Part shown: in pieces, positions 7,426-15,925 of the stretch
Layout of the letters: each line of letters starts with the position of its first letter
Position numbering within the stretch: the first letter of the stretch is position 1
Source of the DNA: Streptomyces sp. NBC_01304
Lineage (GTDB): Bacteria > Actinomycetota > Actinomycetes > Streptomycetales > Streptomycetaceae
NCBI RefSeq assembly: GCF_035975855.1
Contig: NZ_CP109055.1
Location: 5,394,001 to 5,458,000, forward strand
Direction of reading: 5' to 3'
DNA length: 64,000 nucleotides
Notes under the pieces: model-generated
What the model was told of the DNA's origin: nothing
The model's input: the letters and a program-made list of their open reading frames with translations, nothing else
Databases searched by the model: none
Translations under genes and position numbers: made by a program

Positions 7426-7980
7426 ATGGCAATCGACTTGAAGAAGATTCAAGAGGACGTCGCCGAACTCAAGGAAGAGGTCAAAGACTCACAGCGTTCC
7501 ATTCAGAAGTTCCAGGAGAAATTCGAGCATGGCCGGGCGAAGGGCGAGGTCGTAGGTGCCGCCGGTGTCGCCACCGGGGCCTCCGGTGAAGTAACCGGCG
7601 CTTCCTTCGGGTTGAAACTCTTCAATGCCGAACACACCTTCTTCGACGCCCAGGAAATGTACGACAAGTACAAGAGGCGGTCGCCGGAACAGCTGAAGCT
7701 GAGGCTCGACGAACTCGCCCCCCACGTCTTCCGTCTCCGATCCCTGCAGGTCCCGCAGGTCAGAGAGTTGGCGGGCAGGGCCCATGAGCGCATCAGTCTG
7801 CTCCAGCCCAGAGTGCGGGACGTGGAGTCCTCCCTGCGCGCCATGCGCAACCGGGTCAGCAACAACGTGCCGGCGGCCCGCAGCGCGAGTACGTCGAACC
7901 TCGGGAGCTTCTCGGATGCCGCAACCCACATCAACCGGCTGGAACAGCGAATCAACAGGTTGGTCAGCGCCATCGGCTGA
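7426..7980 (+). CDS. hypothetical coiled-coil protein
   Basis: 184 residues; ATG with AGGTGAG upstream. The first 40 residues form a charged coiled coil (DLKKIQEDVAELKEEVKDSQ). A Gly/Ala/Thr-rich stretch (GVATGASGEVTGASFG) follows, which could be membrane- or surface-active. Then come a KYKRRSPEQLKLRLDELAPH segment and a second helical region ending in RLEQRINRLVSAIG. Divergent from the preceding gene and of similar lower G+C content. It stands where phages put chaperones or tape-measure helpers, but no family is recognised. Confidence 0.6.
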   Translation: MAIDLKKIQEDVAELKEEVKDSQRSIQKFQEKFEHGRAKGEVVGAAGVATGASGEVTGASFGLKLFNAEHTFFDAQEMYDKYKRRSPEQLKLRLDELAPHVFRLRSLQVPQVRELAGRAHERISLLQPRVRDVESSLRAMRNRVSNNVPAARSASTSNLGSFSDAATHINRLEQRINRLVSAIG

Positions 7981-8006
7981 CGCGTCACCAACGAAGGGGA
8001 GATCTC

Positions 8007-8996
8007 GTGTCACTCATTCCCGCACTGACCCGCGCATCCGGAGCGGTCAACCGGTTCCGCTCAAGCACCAGTTCCACCGGGAACGCGGTCGGCGGCCTCC
8101 GCACCAAGCTGGGGCACACCGAGTCAGCTGTCGGACAACTGCGCGGCAAACTTCAAGGTGCTGAGTCCGCACTCGGCAAGTCACGCGGCAGCACCGACAA
8201 ATTCAAAGGCTCCCTCGACAAACTCCGAGGCTCCGCCGACAAGGCCAAGAACGCCCTCCGCGACGTGAAGCGCCAGGCCGACGCCGTGGAGAAGTCCGTC
8301 GGCAAGGCCAGTAAGAACGCCGACAAGGGCGGGAAGTCCATGAAGGGACTCGGGAAGGGGCTCAAGGGGGCCTCCCTCGCGCAGAAGGGACTCAACCTCG
8401 CCATGTCGGCGAGTCCGTTCGGGCTGCTCATGACCCTGGCGGCGCCCCTCATCGCCCAGTTCGTGAACATGGACAAGGTCACCGCAGCCCTGCGGCGTGG
8501 CATGGCCGTCGCCTGGAAGGCGATCCAGTCCAGCACCCGTGGGGCGGTCGACTTCATCAAGCCGCTGGTCAAGGGGCTCGGAAATCTCATCCTCGCGCCC
8601 ATCACGGGGCTCGCGACGGCTCTCAACGGGGTGTTCAACGTCCTGGCCGGGGTGAAGATCTCGATCCCCAGCTGGGTCCCCCGGTGGGGCGGCAAGTCCT
8701 TCGGCTTCCCCCGCCTGCACGTGCCCGTGCCGCACCTCGCACAGGGCGGCGTCGTCACGGCCCGCAGCGGCGGCCGGCTCGCGCTCATCGGCGAAGGCGG
8801 CGAGGACGAGGCCGTCATCCCGCTGTCCAGGCTGGAGCGCATGCTCAGCAAGGGCGGCGGCAGCCAGGCGGCCACCCTGCGCCGCCTCGCCGAGGCCATG
8901 GAGCGCCTCGCCGAGCGCCCCGTCCACGTGGACGTCGACTCGCAGACCATCGCCCGCGCCGTGTTCGCGGGGCAGCGCGCCCTCGCCCGACGCTGA
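8007..8996 (+). CDS. short tape measure protein
   Basis: 329 residues from a GTG with GAAGGGGA upstream. The N-terminal third is a Lys/Ser/Ala/Gly-rich helical repeat region (SALGKSRGSTDKFKGSLDK), followed by a hydrophobic segment at about residues 125-150 (LAMSASPFGLLMTLAAPLIA). The C-terminal motif, a Gly-rich LAQGGVV...ALIGEGGEDEAVIPLSRL, is the hallmark end of actinophage tape measures. Tape-measure length sets tail length, so this tail would be short for a siphovirus. Position before the distal tail gene supports the call. Confidence 0.8.
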   Translation: MSLIPALTRASGAVNRFRSSTSSTGNAVGGLRTKLGHTESAVGQLRGKLQGAESALGKSRGSTDKFKGSLDKLRGSADKAKNALRDVKRQADAVEKSVGKASKNADKGGKSMKGLGKGLKGASLAQKGLNLAMSASPFGLLMTLAAPLIAQFVNMDKVTAALRRGMAVAWKAIQSSTRGAVDFIKPLVKGLGNLILAPITGLATALNGVFNVLAGVKISIPSWVPRWGGKSFGFPRLHVPVPHLAQGGVVTARSGGRLALIGEGGEDEAVIPLSRLERMLSKGGGSQAATLRRLAEAMERLAERPVHVDVDSQTIARAVFAGQRALARR

Positions 8997-9054
8997 GCCT
9001 CAACTCTCCGCGCACGGCCACCGAGCCCAACAGACAACAGAACAGGAGGAGTTC

Positions 9055-9873
9055 ATGGCCAGGAACCTCTGGATCGGCACCCCCGGCCGGCTCCGCGAAA
9101 TACGGCAGGCAGCCAAGAGCTGGGACCGTACCGCCGAGCTGAACGTCAGTGAATTCAAGGCACTTGAAGGGCGGATCACCACCTTCGCCCCCGCCCGCAC
9201 CACCCGTCGCATGAAGCTCGCCTTCGACTGGCTGGAGCCCGCCGACGCCCAGCACCTCGTCCAGCTCGCCCGCCGCATCGGCACCGGCCGGGGCCCGCTC
9301 GCCGTGCTCGACCCGGCGTCGGTGAACCTGCTCGACCCCTATCAGGCGGCGGGCCAGTCCCAGGCTCCCGGTGGCGGCGACCACTGGTTCACCATGAACG
9401 GCGCCATCACCCTCGCCCCGTCCGCCGAGGGCAACACGGTCGCCGACTGCCAGGACGTGGCCGCCGCCGTCGGCTGGATCCACGGCACCTGGGCCGGCTG
9501 GCCCGTCGCGCCCGGCATGAAGGTGTCCTGGCTGCTCCCGGCCGGCTGGGACCCCGCCGTCGCCACAGCCCAGCTGGACTGGAAGGACGCGTCGGGCGGG
9601 TACCTCAGTACTAGCCAGGCCGTCGGCACCCAGGTCACCGGCACCGCCCCGGCGGGCGCCGCCTTCGCCACCCCGGTCGGGAAGCCGGGCGCCACCGGGC
9701 AGTTCGGGCTCGCGGGCGCCTGCTTCACCATCGGCGAGACCCCGGTCGCGAACGCGCTGGGCGACGGCTGCCCGGCCATGTCCGTCACCGCGTACGGCGA
9801 CGTCCCGGCGACCCGGCTCCCGTACCGCAATGTCAGCATCGATCTGGTGGAGGTGCGCCGTGCAGCCCTCTGA
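9055..9873 (+). CDS. distal tail (Dit-like) protein
   Basis: 272 residues; ATG with AGGAGGAG upstream. It begins NLWIGTPGRLREI and has a FDWLEPADAQHLVQLARR segment and a late CPAMSVTAYGDV. Order after the tape measure and before a very large tail protein matches the Dit position, the ring that joins tube and baseplate. The C-terminus overlaps the next gene by 14 bp, so translation is coupled. Assigned mainly by synteny and length. Confidence 0.65.
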   Translation: MARNLWIGTPGRLREIRQAAKSWDRTAELNVSEFKALEGRITTFAPARTTRRMKLAFDWLEPADAQHLVQLARRIGTGRGPLAVLDPASVNLLDPYQAAGQSQAPGGGDHWFTMNGAITLAPSAEGNTVADCQDVAAAVGWIHGTWAGWPVAPGMKVSWLLPAGWDPAVATAQLDWKDASGGYLSTSQAVGTQVTGTAPAGAAFATPVGKPGATGQFGLAGACFTIGETPVANALGDGCPAMSVTAYGDVPATRLPYRNVSIDLVEVRRAAL

Positions 9874-12232
9874 CGACGCGCTCGACGAAGCCCTCGCCTC
9901 CCCGGAGCGCGTCCCCGCGCACTCCACCCGGCTCGGCGGCAAGGAGTTGGGCCCGCAGGTCCAGTCCTGGAAGGTCGAGCGGGCGTACGCGACCGATCTG
10001 CCGGAGGCGATGCGGGCGTTCTCGGGCAGCGCGTCCGCCCAGCTGGAGCTCCAACTCGGCGGTGCAGCAGGGGTGAACGCCCCTCGCCTGTACTCCGCCT
10101 GGGCCGACCGCACGACCGGTGATGTCGTACGTCCCGGCCAGTCGGTCGTCCACACGGCGGGCGCGGGCTCCCGGACGCTCCCCGCGTTCCGCGGCACGGT
10201 CCGCTCGCGCTCCGCCGCCTCCGGCAGCGACACCGTGACCGTGCAGGCCCTGGACGGCGCGGAACGCCTGCGCGGCCCGGCCTCGCTGCCCCGGCCGTAC
10301 CACGGCTATTACTGGGGGTACCCGGTCGCCACCGCCACCTGGTGCGTGGACGAGCTGCTCCGCCAGGGCGGCATCCACACCTGCCCGCCGCCGCGCGCAC
10401 CCGAGGCGGACAAACTGGACGAGGCGCCGTTCACGGTGCTGTACGCCTCCCTGCACGGCGGCTTCAACTCGACGTACGGCCAGCCGGAAGTGCTGCCGCA
10501 CCCGGCGACGTACGACTGGATCCGGGACGGTGCGCCCTTCGAGATCGCCCTGATGCCGAAGGCCGCGGGACTCACCGCGAGCTGGATGCCGCGTTCGCGC
10601 TTCGTGCTGCCGGGCAAGACCTTCCAGGTCGAATGCTGGGCCAACACCGCGCTCGCGCGCGGCAATACGGTCGAACTGACCGCGCTGTTCGACCGCAGCG
10701 GCGGTGCGTACGGCTCGATCAAGGCGAGCTTCGACACCTCCACCGGGGTCGTGGCCATCAGTTCGGGCACCAAGGACGGCACGTCGACCACCGTCACCTG
10801 GGGCTTCCCCAAGTTGCAGTCGCTGAAGGGCAATTGGCACCTGGGCATGACGGTGCAGACCGCGTCGAGCGGCGGCACCGTGTACCCGACCGTGCAGCCC
10901 CGGCTCACCAGCCCGGACGGCTCGTACCACCGGGGCGGTGTGTACACCTTCAGCGCGCCGGCCTCGGCGCAGCCGCGCGCCGAGCTGTTCCGGATCGACC
11001 TGACGACCGACATGGCCGTCGAGTGCCTGCAGGTCACCGACCGGGTGTGGGCGGACTCGGAGTCCTACACCCGAGAAGCCTGGGAGCAGCAGGGCGAGTG
11101 GGCCAAGGGTGCCGTGCTCGACACCCCCGAACTGCCGCTGTACGACATCCCCAAGGTCAGCGGCTCGCAGTGGGACGCGATCACCGAGATCGCGCGGGCG
11201 TCGATGTCCACGGCGGAATTCGACGAGCAGGGCATCTTCCGCTGGCGCGGTCCGGGGCGGTTCGCCAAGGTGCCGGCCGATCCCGATCTCACCGTCACGA
11301 CCAGCAGAGACATCGCCTCCCTCACGGTCACCGAGGAGATCGACGCCTGCCGCAACTACTGCGAGCAGCCGTACCAGGACTGGACCGGCATCCGCTCCGC
11401 CACCGGCGATCCGGTGGACGACACCGCGGTGCGGGAGCTCAAGCCCAATGTCCCGGTCGATGTGAAGTACGCCCTCGCGGAGGAGGAGAACGACATCGGG
11501 CCACTGCTCGTCGTCGACGACTCCGCGCCGAGCGAGGGGCACCGGGTGCGGTTCGGCACGGCGGCGACCGGGGGCAGCTCCGTGAAGGGGACGGTCACGG
11601 TCAGCTGCTGGCGTGAGGGGCCGCTGTACGTCGTACGGTTCACCAATCGCGGTACGTCCAGCGTGTGGACGGTGACCAAGGACGGGAAGCCGTCCGTGCG
11701 GATCGTCCCGCAGAAGCGCACGGCCGACCCGAAGCAGCGGCGCTGGGCGTGGCTGAGCCCGAGCAGCCAGCAGTTCTACGGCAAGCAGCAGTACGTGGCG
11801 CCCGCGTCCGACTGGGTGCAGACGCAGGCCGCGTCGTCCACCCTGTCCCAGGCGATGCTCAATGCCGGGCGCTATCCGGTGCCGGTCCTCGGCGAGGTGG
11901 ACGTGCTGCACGATCCACGGATCCAACTCGGCGATGTGGTAAGGGTGGTGGACTCTGCGGGTGCCGAGCTGGACACCCTCGCCTGGGTGGTCGGCCTGCG
12001 CATCACGCACACCGCCGGCGCCGCCCCGCAGCAGGTCCTCACCCTGCGCGGCACCGCGTACAACGGCGCGCCCGCCGATGCCGGACTCACCCCGGACGGG
12101 CCGGTCGATCCGCTGTACGGCAAGCAGCGCACCTACCTGTCGGTCACTGCGGGATACGCGACGCTCGAAGCGCTCACGACGAGCGCGGTCAGCTATCGCA
12201 CGCTTCTGGAGACGACGGGAGCGGCGGCATGA
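9860..12232 (+). CDS. large minor tail protein (Tal-like baseplate hub)
   Basis: 790 residues. The GTG at 9860 is chosen because GGAGG lies at 9850-9854 inside the end of the previous gene. The N-terminal 100 residues (SWKVERAYATDLPEAMRAFS) look like a tail-hub domain. The middle, about residues 200-380, has a concanavalin/LamG-like beta-sandwich pattern (FQVECWANTA, VELTALFDRSGG, NWHLGMTVQT). The C-terminal part (VPVLGEVDVLHDPRIQLGDVVRVVD) resembles the hub region of phage minor tail proteins. A carbohydrate-binding insert would suit host recognition. The exact family is not certain. Confidence 0.65.
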   Translation: MQPSDDALDEALASPERVPAHSTRLGGKELGPQVQSWKVERAYATDLPEAMRAFSGSASAQLELQLGGAAGVNAPRLYSAWADRTTGDVVRPGQSVVHTAGAGSRTLPAFRGTVRSRSAASGSDTVTVQALDGAERLRGPASLPRPYHGYYWGYPVATATWCVDELLRQGGIHTCPPPRAPEADKLDEAPFTVLYASLHGGFNSTYGQPEVLPHPATYDWIRDGAPFEIALMPKAAGLTASWMPRSRFVLPGKTFQVECWANTALARGNTVELTALFDRSGGAYGSIKASFDTSTGVVAISSGTKDGTSTTVTWGFPKLQSLKGNWHLGMTVQTASSGGTVYPTVQPRLTSPDGSYHRGGVYTFSAPASAQPRAELFRIDLTTDMAVECLQVTDRVWADSESYTREAWEQQGEWAKGAVLDTPELPLYDIPKVSGSQWDAITEIARASMSTAEFDEQGIFRWRGPGRFAKVPADPDLTVTTSRDIASLTVTEEIDACRNYCEQPYQDWTGIRSATGDPVDDTAVRELKPNVPVDVKYALAEEENDIGPLLVVDDSAPSEGHRVRFGTAATGGSSVKGTVTVSCWREGPLYVVRFTNRGTSSVWTVTKDGKPSVRIVPQKRTADPKQRRWAWLSPSSQQFYGKQQYVAPASDWVQTQAASSTLSQAMLNAGRYPVPVLGEVDVLHDPRIQLGDVVRVVDSAGAELDTLAWVVGLRITHTAGAAPQQVLTLRGTAYNGAPADAGLTPDGPVDPLYGKQRTYLSVTAGYATLEALTTSAVSYRTLLETTGAAA

Positions 12233-12375
12233 GCGAGCCGGCGGAGCACCTGGACGGGGACGTCCCCGAGTACGCGCTGCCGGAAGGTCCGACCCCGATC
12301 GACAACCCCCTGGCGAGCGCCGACGACACCGGCATGATCCCCGGCGAGATCCTGCCGCCCCCGCTCTGGGGCTGA
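12229..12375 (+). CDS. small acidic tail-operon protein
   Basis: 48 residues; start overlaps the previous stop codon (ATGA), which makes translation likely. Very acidic and proline-rich (LDGDVPEYALPEGPTPIDNP) and ending PPPLWG. Function unknown; comparable small proteins lie between hub and fibre genes in actinophages. Confidence 0.5.
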   Translation: MSEPAEHLDGDVPEYALPEGPTPIDNPLASADDTGMIPGEILPPPLWG

Positions 12376-12410
12376 AGTCCCAACCCGCCTCTCAAGACTA
12401 GGAGTTCACC

Positions 12411-13046
12411 ATGGTCGCGCTCACCCCGATGGGCAATCTCCCCTACCCCCAGCCCACCGATGCCGCGAATGTCCCGCTGCACCTGCAGTCCCTCGCCGAA
12501 GCCGTCGACGGCCGCACCGTCCTGCGCTTCACCGACGCCGCCGACCGCGAGGCGAAGGTGAAGGACCCGGTCGGCGGGATGGTCGCCTGGCTGAACAACC
12601 CGGGACGCCTCTTCTACTACCACCCGAACGCGAAGGTGTGGGCACCCGTCTTCCCCAACCCCTCTCACTGGTACAACTACCGGCCCAACACGACCGCTTC
12701 GGCCACCTACGTCGAGATCCCCACCGAGCCCCTGTCGGTCGGCTTCCTCGCCCCGCCGTCCGGCACCGTCCTCATCACCCTCGGCGCCCGCATGAGCAAC
12801 AGCGCGGCGAGCACGGCCTATCTGTCGGCCGCCGTGAAGCAGAGCAGCACCGTGGTCAGCGCCGCCGATGATGCGCGGGCCGCGGTGGTCCAGGGCACCA
12901 ACCTGGTCTCGGCGAGCATCCAGTACCCGGTCTCCGGCCTCACCCCCGGTCTCACCTACACGGTCACCGGCGCCTACCGCTCCGCCGCCGCCACCAACAC
13001 CGCCACCTTCGTCAACCGCTTCGTCACCGTCGCACCCATGGGCTGA
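12411..13046 (+). CDS. tail fibre / receptor-binding-like protein
   Basis: 211 residues; ATG with CTAGGAG upstream. The N-terminus (MGNLPYPQPTDAANVPLHLQ) is a recurrent start of actinophage fibre and minor tail proteins. A later beta-rich half (SVGFLAPPSGTVLITLGARM, TYVEIPTEP) resembles a trimeric head domain. Placed between hub and lysin, where receptor-binding proteins occur. Binding target unknown. Confidence 0.6.
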   Translation: MVALTPMGNLPYPQPTDAANVPLHLQSLAEAVDGRTVLRFTDAADREAKVKDPVGGMVAWLNNPGRLFYYHPNAKVWAPVFPNPSHWYNYRPNTTASATYVEIPTEPLSVGFLAPPSGTVLITLGARMSNSAASTAYLSAAVKQSSTVVSAADDARAAVVQGTNLVSASIQYPVSGLTPGLTYTVTGAYRSAAATNTATFVNRFVTVAPMG

Positions 13047-13068
13047 CCACCCCTTGAGGAGGAGCACC

Positions 13069-13917
13069 ATGTCCTCACCCCTGACCCCCGACGCCCTCGC
13101 CCGCGCCCTGCGCGACGAGGGCGTCCGCATGAGGGAACACGGCAACTGGAAGACGTACAACCGCAATCACAAGGGGAGTTGGGGCCCGGTCCACGGCGTC
13201 ATGCTGCACCACACGGCGGGCCGGAAAAGCCTGTCCCTGTGCCGCACCGGCACTCCCGACCTCCCCGGTCCGCTGTGCATCGGCCTGATCTCCAAGGACG
13301 GCACGGTCCATCTGGTCGGGTACGGCCGTACGAATCACGCGGGCAGCGGCTCGACCGCCGTCCTCGACGCGGTACGCACCTCACGCGCCCTCCCGTCCCG
13401 CCCCGGCCCCGACGCCGTGGACGGCAACGCCCGTTTCTACGGCTTCGAGATCGAGAACCTGGGGGACGGGCACGATCCGTATCCGGCCGCTCAACTCGAC
13501 GCGGTGGAGCGGTTGTCGGCAGCCATCTGCCGATCCCATGGCTGGCCGGGCGCACGCGTCATCGGCCACAAGGAGTGGACCCGCCGGAAGATCGACCCGT
13601 CCTTCTCGATGCCGACGATGCGCACGCGCATCGGCGCCCGCATCGGGACCACTTCCCCCAGGCCCCGTTACGCGCCCTTCCCCGGCACCGAGTTCTTCAC
13701 GTCCAGCCGCCGCAGCGCACTGATCACGGCACTCGGCCGCCGCCTGGTCGCCGAGGGCTGCGGGCGGTACGCGGTCGGTCCCGGCCCCGAGTGGGGCGAG
13801 GCCGACCGGACCTCGTACGCCGCCTGGCAGCGCAAGCTCGGCTACGTCGGGGCGGCGGCAGACGGGATACCCGGCCGGATCAGCTGGGACAAGCTCCGCG
13901 TCCCGCAAGCCGATTGA
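13069..13917 (+). CDS. N-acetylmuramoyl-L-alanine amidase with peptidoglycan-binding tail
   Basis: 282 residues; ATG with GAGGAGGAG upstream. An Amidase_2/PGRP domain fills residues 1-185. Zinc-site histidines are visible in VMLHHTAG, TNHAG and the VIGHKEWT...KIDPSF stretch, and GFEIENLG is the core strand. The last 70 residues (SYAAWQRKLGYVG, DGIPGRISWDKL) form a peptidoglycan-binding domain. It cleaves the amide bond between muramic acid and the stem peptide. There is no signal peptide, so it needs a holin or assembly into the tail; two holin-like genes follow at once. Confidence 0.9.
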   Translation: MSSPLTPDALARALRDEGVRMREHGNWKTYNRNHKGSWGPVHGVMLHHTAGRKSLSLCRTGTPDLPGPLCIGLISKDGTVHLVGYGRTNHAGSGSTAVLDAVRTSRALPSRPGPDAVDGNARFYGFEIENLGDGHDPYPAAQLDAVERLSAAICRSHGWPGARVIGHKEWTRRKIDPSFSMPTMRTRIGARIGTTSPRPRYAPFPGTEFFTSSRRSALITALGRRLVAEGCGRYAVGPGPEWGEADRTSYAAWQRKLGYVGAAADGIPGRISWDKLRVPQAD

Positions 13918-13930
13918 GGAGGGCCGGCCG

Positions 13931-14137
13931 ATGACCGATGCCACGCGCCGCACTGTGCGTACGACTGTCCAGACCCTGCTCGCCCTGATCCCGCTCCTCG
14001 CGGGCGACGCCACGGCCGACTCGATCCCCGCCCTCGCGGGCGTGGTGGCGGTGGCCGCCGCGCTCAGCCGGGCCATGGCGCTCCCCGAGGTGGAGCGACT
14101 GCTGCCGTCCTGGCTGCGGAAGGGGGCAGGTGGATGA
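13931..14137 (+). CDS. holin-like small membrane protein
   Basis: 68 residues; ATG with AGGAGGG upstream. Two hydrophobic segments (VQTLLALIPLLAGDA and IPALAGVVAVAAALSRAMAL) and a basic C-terminal tail (LLPSWLRKGAGG). Size, membrane pattern and its place right after the amidase fit a phage holin. Stop overlaps the next start (GTGGATGAGC), giving coupling. Confidence 0.65.
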   Translation: MTDATRRTVRTTVQTLLALIPLLAGDATADSIPALAGVVAVAAALSRAMALPEVERLLPSWLRKGAGG

Positions 14138-14388
14138 GCCCCGCCCAGACCGAGGGCGTGGCCCTCGAACTGGAACGCCTGCGCCGCTCCGTCGACGTCG
14201 GCTTCGCCACCACCCGCGGCGACCTGGCCCTGCTCCTGCAACGCGCCGACCAGACGGACAAGGCCCTTGCCGAACACGAGGAACGCCTCGACGCCCTCGA
14301 ACGCAGCCGCTGGCCCCTGCCGTCCCTGGCGGCGCTCAGCTCCTGCACGGCACTGATCGTGACGCTTTGGCAGGCGACGAGCCGCTAG
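14134..14388 (+). CDS. coiled-coil plus membrane-anchor protein (second holin-like)
   Basis: 84 residues starting 4 bp inside the preceding gene. Residues 8-58 are a charged helix (LERLRRSVDVGFATTRGDL; KALAEHEERLDALERS) and residues 60-80 are one membrane segment (LPSLAALSSCTALIVTLW). The layout resembles XhlA-like lysis accessory proteins. Likely a holin partner or regulator. Confidence 0.55.
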   Translation: MSPAQTEGVALELERLRRSVDVGFATTRGDLALLLQRADQTDKALAEHEERLDALERSRWPLPSLAALSSCTALIVTLWQATSR

Positions 14389-14403
14389 CGGATGCGCCAA
14401 CAG

Positions 14404-14418
14404 GGCGTGATTCACGCC
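14404..14418. promoter_or_regulatory. 15-bp palindrome
   Basis: GGCGTGA-T-TCACGCC lies 53 bp before the PA14/FnIII gene start. Near-perfect symmetry with a one-base centre suggests an operator for a dimeric regulator; no matching regulator is identified. Confidence 0.35.
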
Positions 14419-14456
14419 TACTTGGGGTGATCGATACAACCAACCGGGGCCCTCGC

Positions 14457-14488
14457 GGGTCTGGCTGACCATGACTTCAGCCAGACCC
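14457..14488 (+). promoter_or_regulatory. 12-bp inverted repeat enclosing a start codon
   Basis: GGGTCTGGCTGA at 14457-14468 pairs perfectly with 14477-14488. The 8-base loop contains the ATG of the secreted PA14/FnIII gene. No clear ribosome binding site precedes the ATG. The stem could mask initiation or act as a protein site. Confidence 0.5.
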
Positions 14489-15841
14489 GCAGCCCGCGGC
14501 AGAAGCGCCGCCCGGGCCCTCGCCGCAACCGCCGTCGTGGCAGCCACCGCAGGCAGCCTCCTCACCGTCGCGGCTCCGACCTCCGCCGCCGCGGTGGACT
14601 GCGCCTCGCCCGTCTACAAGCGGCAGTTCTTCGCCAACACCACCTTCTCCGGTACGCCGAAGCAGACGGACTGTGACGCGGCCGTCGACCACGACTGGGG
14701 CACCGGCGCCCCGGCCGCCGGCCTGCCGAGCAACTACTTCGGCGTGCGCTGGACGGTGACCCGGGACTTCGGTTCCGGCGGCCCGTTCTCGTTCCCCGTG
14801 GCGGCCCAGGACGGCCTGCGCGTCTACCTGGACGGCGTCCGCAAGGTCGACCTCTGGAAGAACGTGTCGGCGACACAGGCGAAGACCGTCGACCTCGACA
14901 TCCCTGCCGGGAAGCACTCTCTTCGCATCGACTTCGTCAACTGGACGGGGGCGGCGAACGTCAAGTTCGGCTATGTGCCCCGCACTTCGGGCTCCGATGA
15001 CACGACCGCGCCACTGGCACCGACCGGATTCACGGCGACGTACGACAACGACTCACGCAAGGCGCACCTGGCCTGGGACCCGAACAAGGAGATGGATCTC
15101 GGCGGCTACCAGGTGTACCGCCGGACCGGTGATGCGGCCGACTGGACGACGATCAGCGGCTCGGACCCCTTCACCGGCACCACCTTCACGGACGCCCCGC
15201 CGGCCACCGGCGAGACGTACCACTACCGGATCCGTGCCTTCGACCAGGCGGGCAACGGCTCCCCGAACAGCGCCGAGCAGCAGGTCGTCAGCCTCAACAG
15301 CGGGCCGGGCACTCCGACCGGCCTCACCGCGACGGGCACGACCGGGGGCAACACCCTTCGCTGGCAGCCCTCTTCGGGCCCGGTCGACCACTACGAGATC
15401 TGGAAGGTGTCCGACGGGCCGCAGGACCCGGACGACCCCCGTATCTCCGAGAGCCCGGCCTATACCGATGCGGGAGCCCGGCAGGGCGTCCCCGTCAGCT
15501 ACCGGGTGCGGGCCGTGGACGCACAGGGACGCGTCTCTCCGTACTCGGAGACCGTGACGGCCACCCGTCCGGATCCGGGCCAGTCGCCGACGCCCTCGGG
15601 CGTCACGGCCTGGTACACCGACGGCGTGAACCACCTGTCGTGGGACGGCGGCGGATATCCGAATGCGAGCAGCATCCGGGTCTACCGCCTCGGCCCGAAC
15701 GACGACACCTGGACCCTGGCCGGTGAGACCTCGGCCTGGAGCGACGGATACGACGATCCGGGCTGGTTCCATGCCAGGTACTACGTCGTCACCGTCGACG
15801 ACTGGGGCAAGGAGTCCAACCCCGCCTACACCGGTACGTGA
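14471..15841 (+). CDS. secreted PA14 / fibronectin type III protein
   Basis: 456 residues. An N-terminal Arg-rich signal peptide with hydrophobic core (residues 1-40, ending TSAAA) precedes the mature CASPVYKRQFF. Residues 42-170 match a PA14 domain: NTTFSGTPKQTDCD, FGVRWTVTRDF, DGLRVYLDGVRKVDLW. Three FnIII repeats follow (APTGFTATYD; PTGLTATGTT; SPTPSGVTAWYT), each with the core W and Y strands. PA14 modules bind sugars, so adhesion to glycans is likely. Possibly co-acquired with the tail module, though its own inverted repeat at the start suggests separate control. Ends at a shared terminator with the hspR operon. Confidence 0.85.
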   Translation: MTSARPAARGRSAARALAATAVVAATAGSLLTVAAPTSAAAVDCASPVYKRQFFANTTFSGTPKQTDCDAAVDHDWGTGAPAAGLPSNYFGVRWTVTRDFGSGGPFSFPVAAQDGLRVYLDGVRKVDLWKNVSATQAKTVDLDIPAGKHSLRIDFVNWTGAANVKFGYVPRTSGSDDTTAPLAPTGFTATYDNDSRKAHLAWDPNKEMDLGGYQVYRRTGDAADWTTISGSDPFTGTTFTDAPPATGETYHYRIRAFDQAGNGSPNSAEQQVVSLNSGPGTPTGLTATGTTGGNTLRWQPSSGPVDHYEIWKVSDGPQDPDDPRISESPAYTDAGARQGVPVSYRVRAVDAQGRVSPYSETVTATRPDPGQSPTPSGVTAWYTDGVNHLSWDGGGYPNASSIRVYRLGPNDDTWTLAGETSAWSDGYDDPGWFHARYYVVTVDDWGKESNPAYTGT

Positions 15842-15860
15842 GGGCAACGTGATCGCAGAA

Positions 15861-15891
15861 GGGGCCGGGAGGTCTGTAACCTCCCGGCCCC
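15861..15891. terminator. bidirectional terminator between FnIII gene and hspR
   Basis: GGGGCCGGGAGGT (15861-15873) pairs perfectly with 15879-15891 around a 5-base loop. It ends the plus-strand PA14/FnIII gene and the minus-strand heat-shock operon. Confidence 0.85.
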
Positions 15892-15925
15892 TTCGGACAG
15901 TTGAGCGCTCGGTGTGCTGCTCCGA

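Noticed and set aside
7347..7427. Start of the minus-strand gene at the ATG 7427
   Set aside because: It would overlap the next gene's own start codon and shows no ribosome site; downstream TTG/GTG codons fit better.
4777..14388. Contractile injection system (eCIS) or R-type tailocin
   Set aside because: No sheath, spike or AAA ATPase gene is present; all tail genes fit the non-contractile type.
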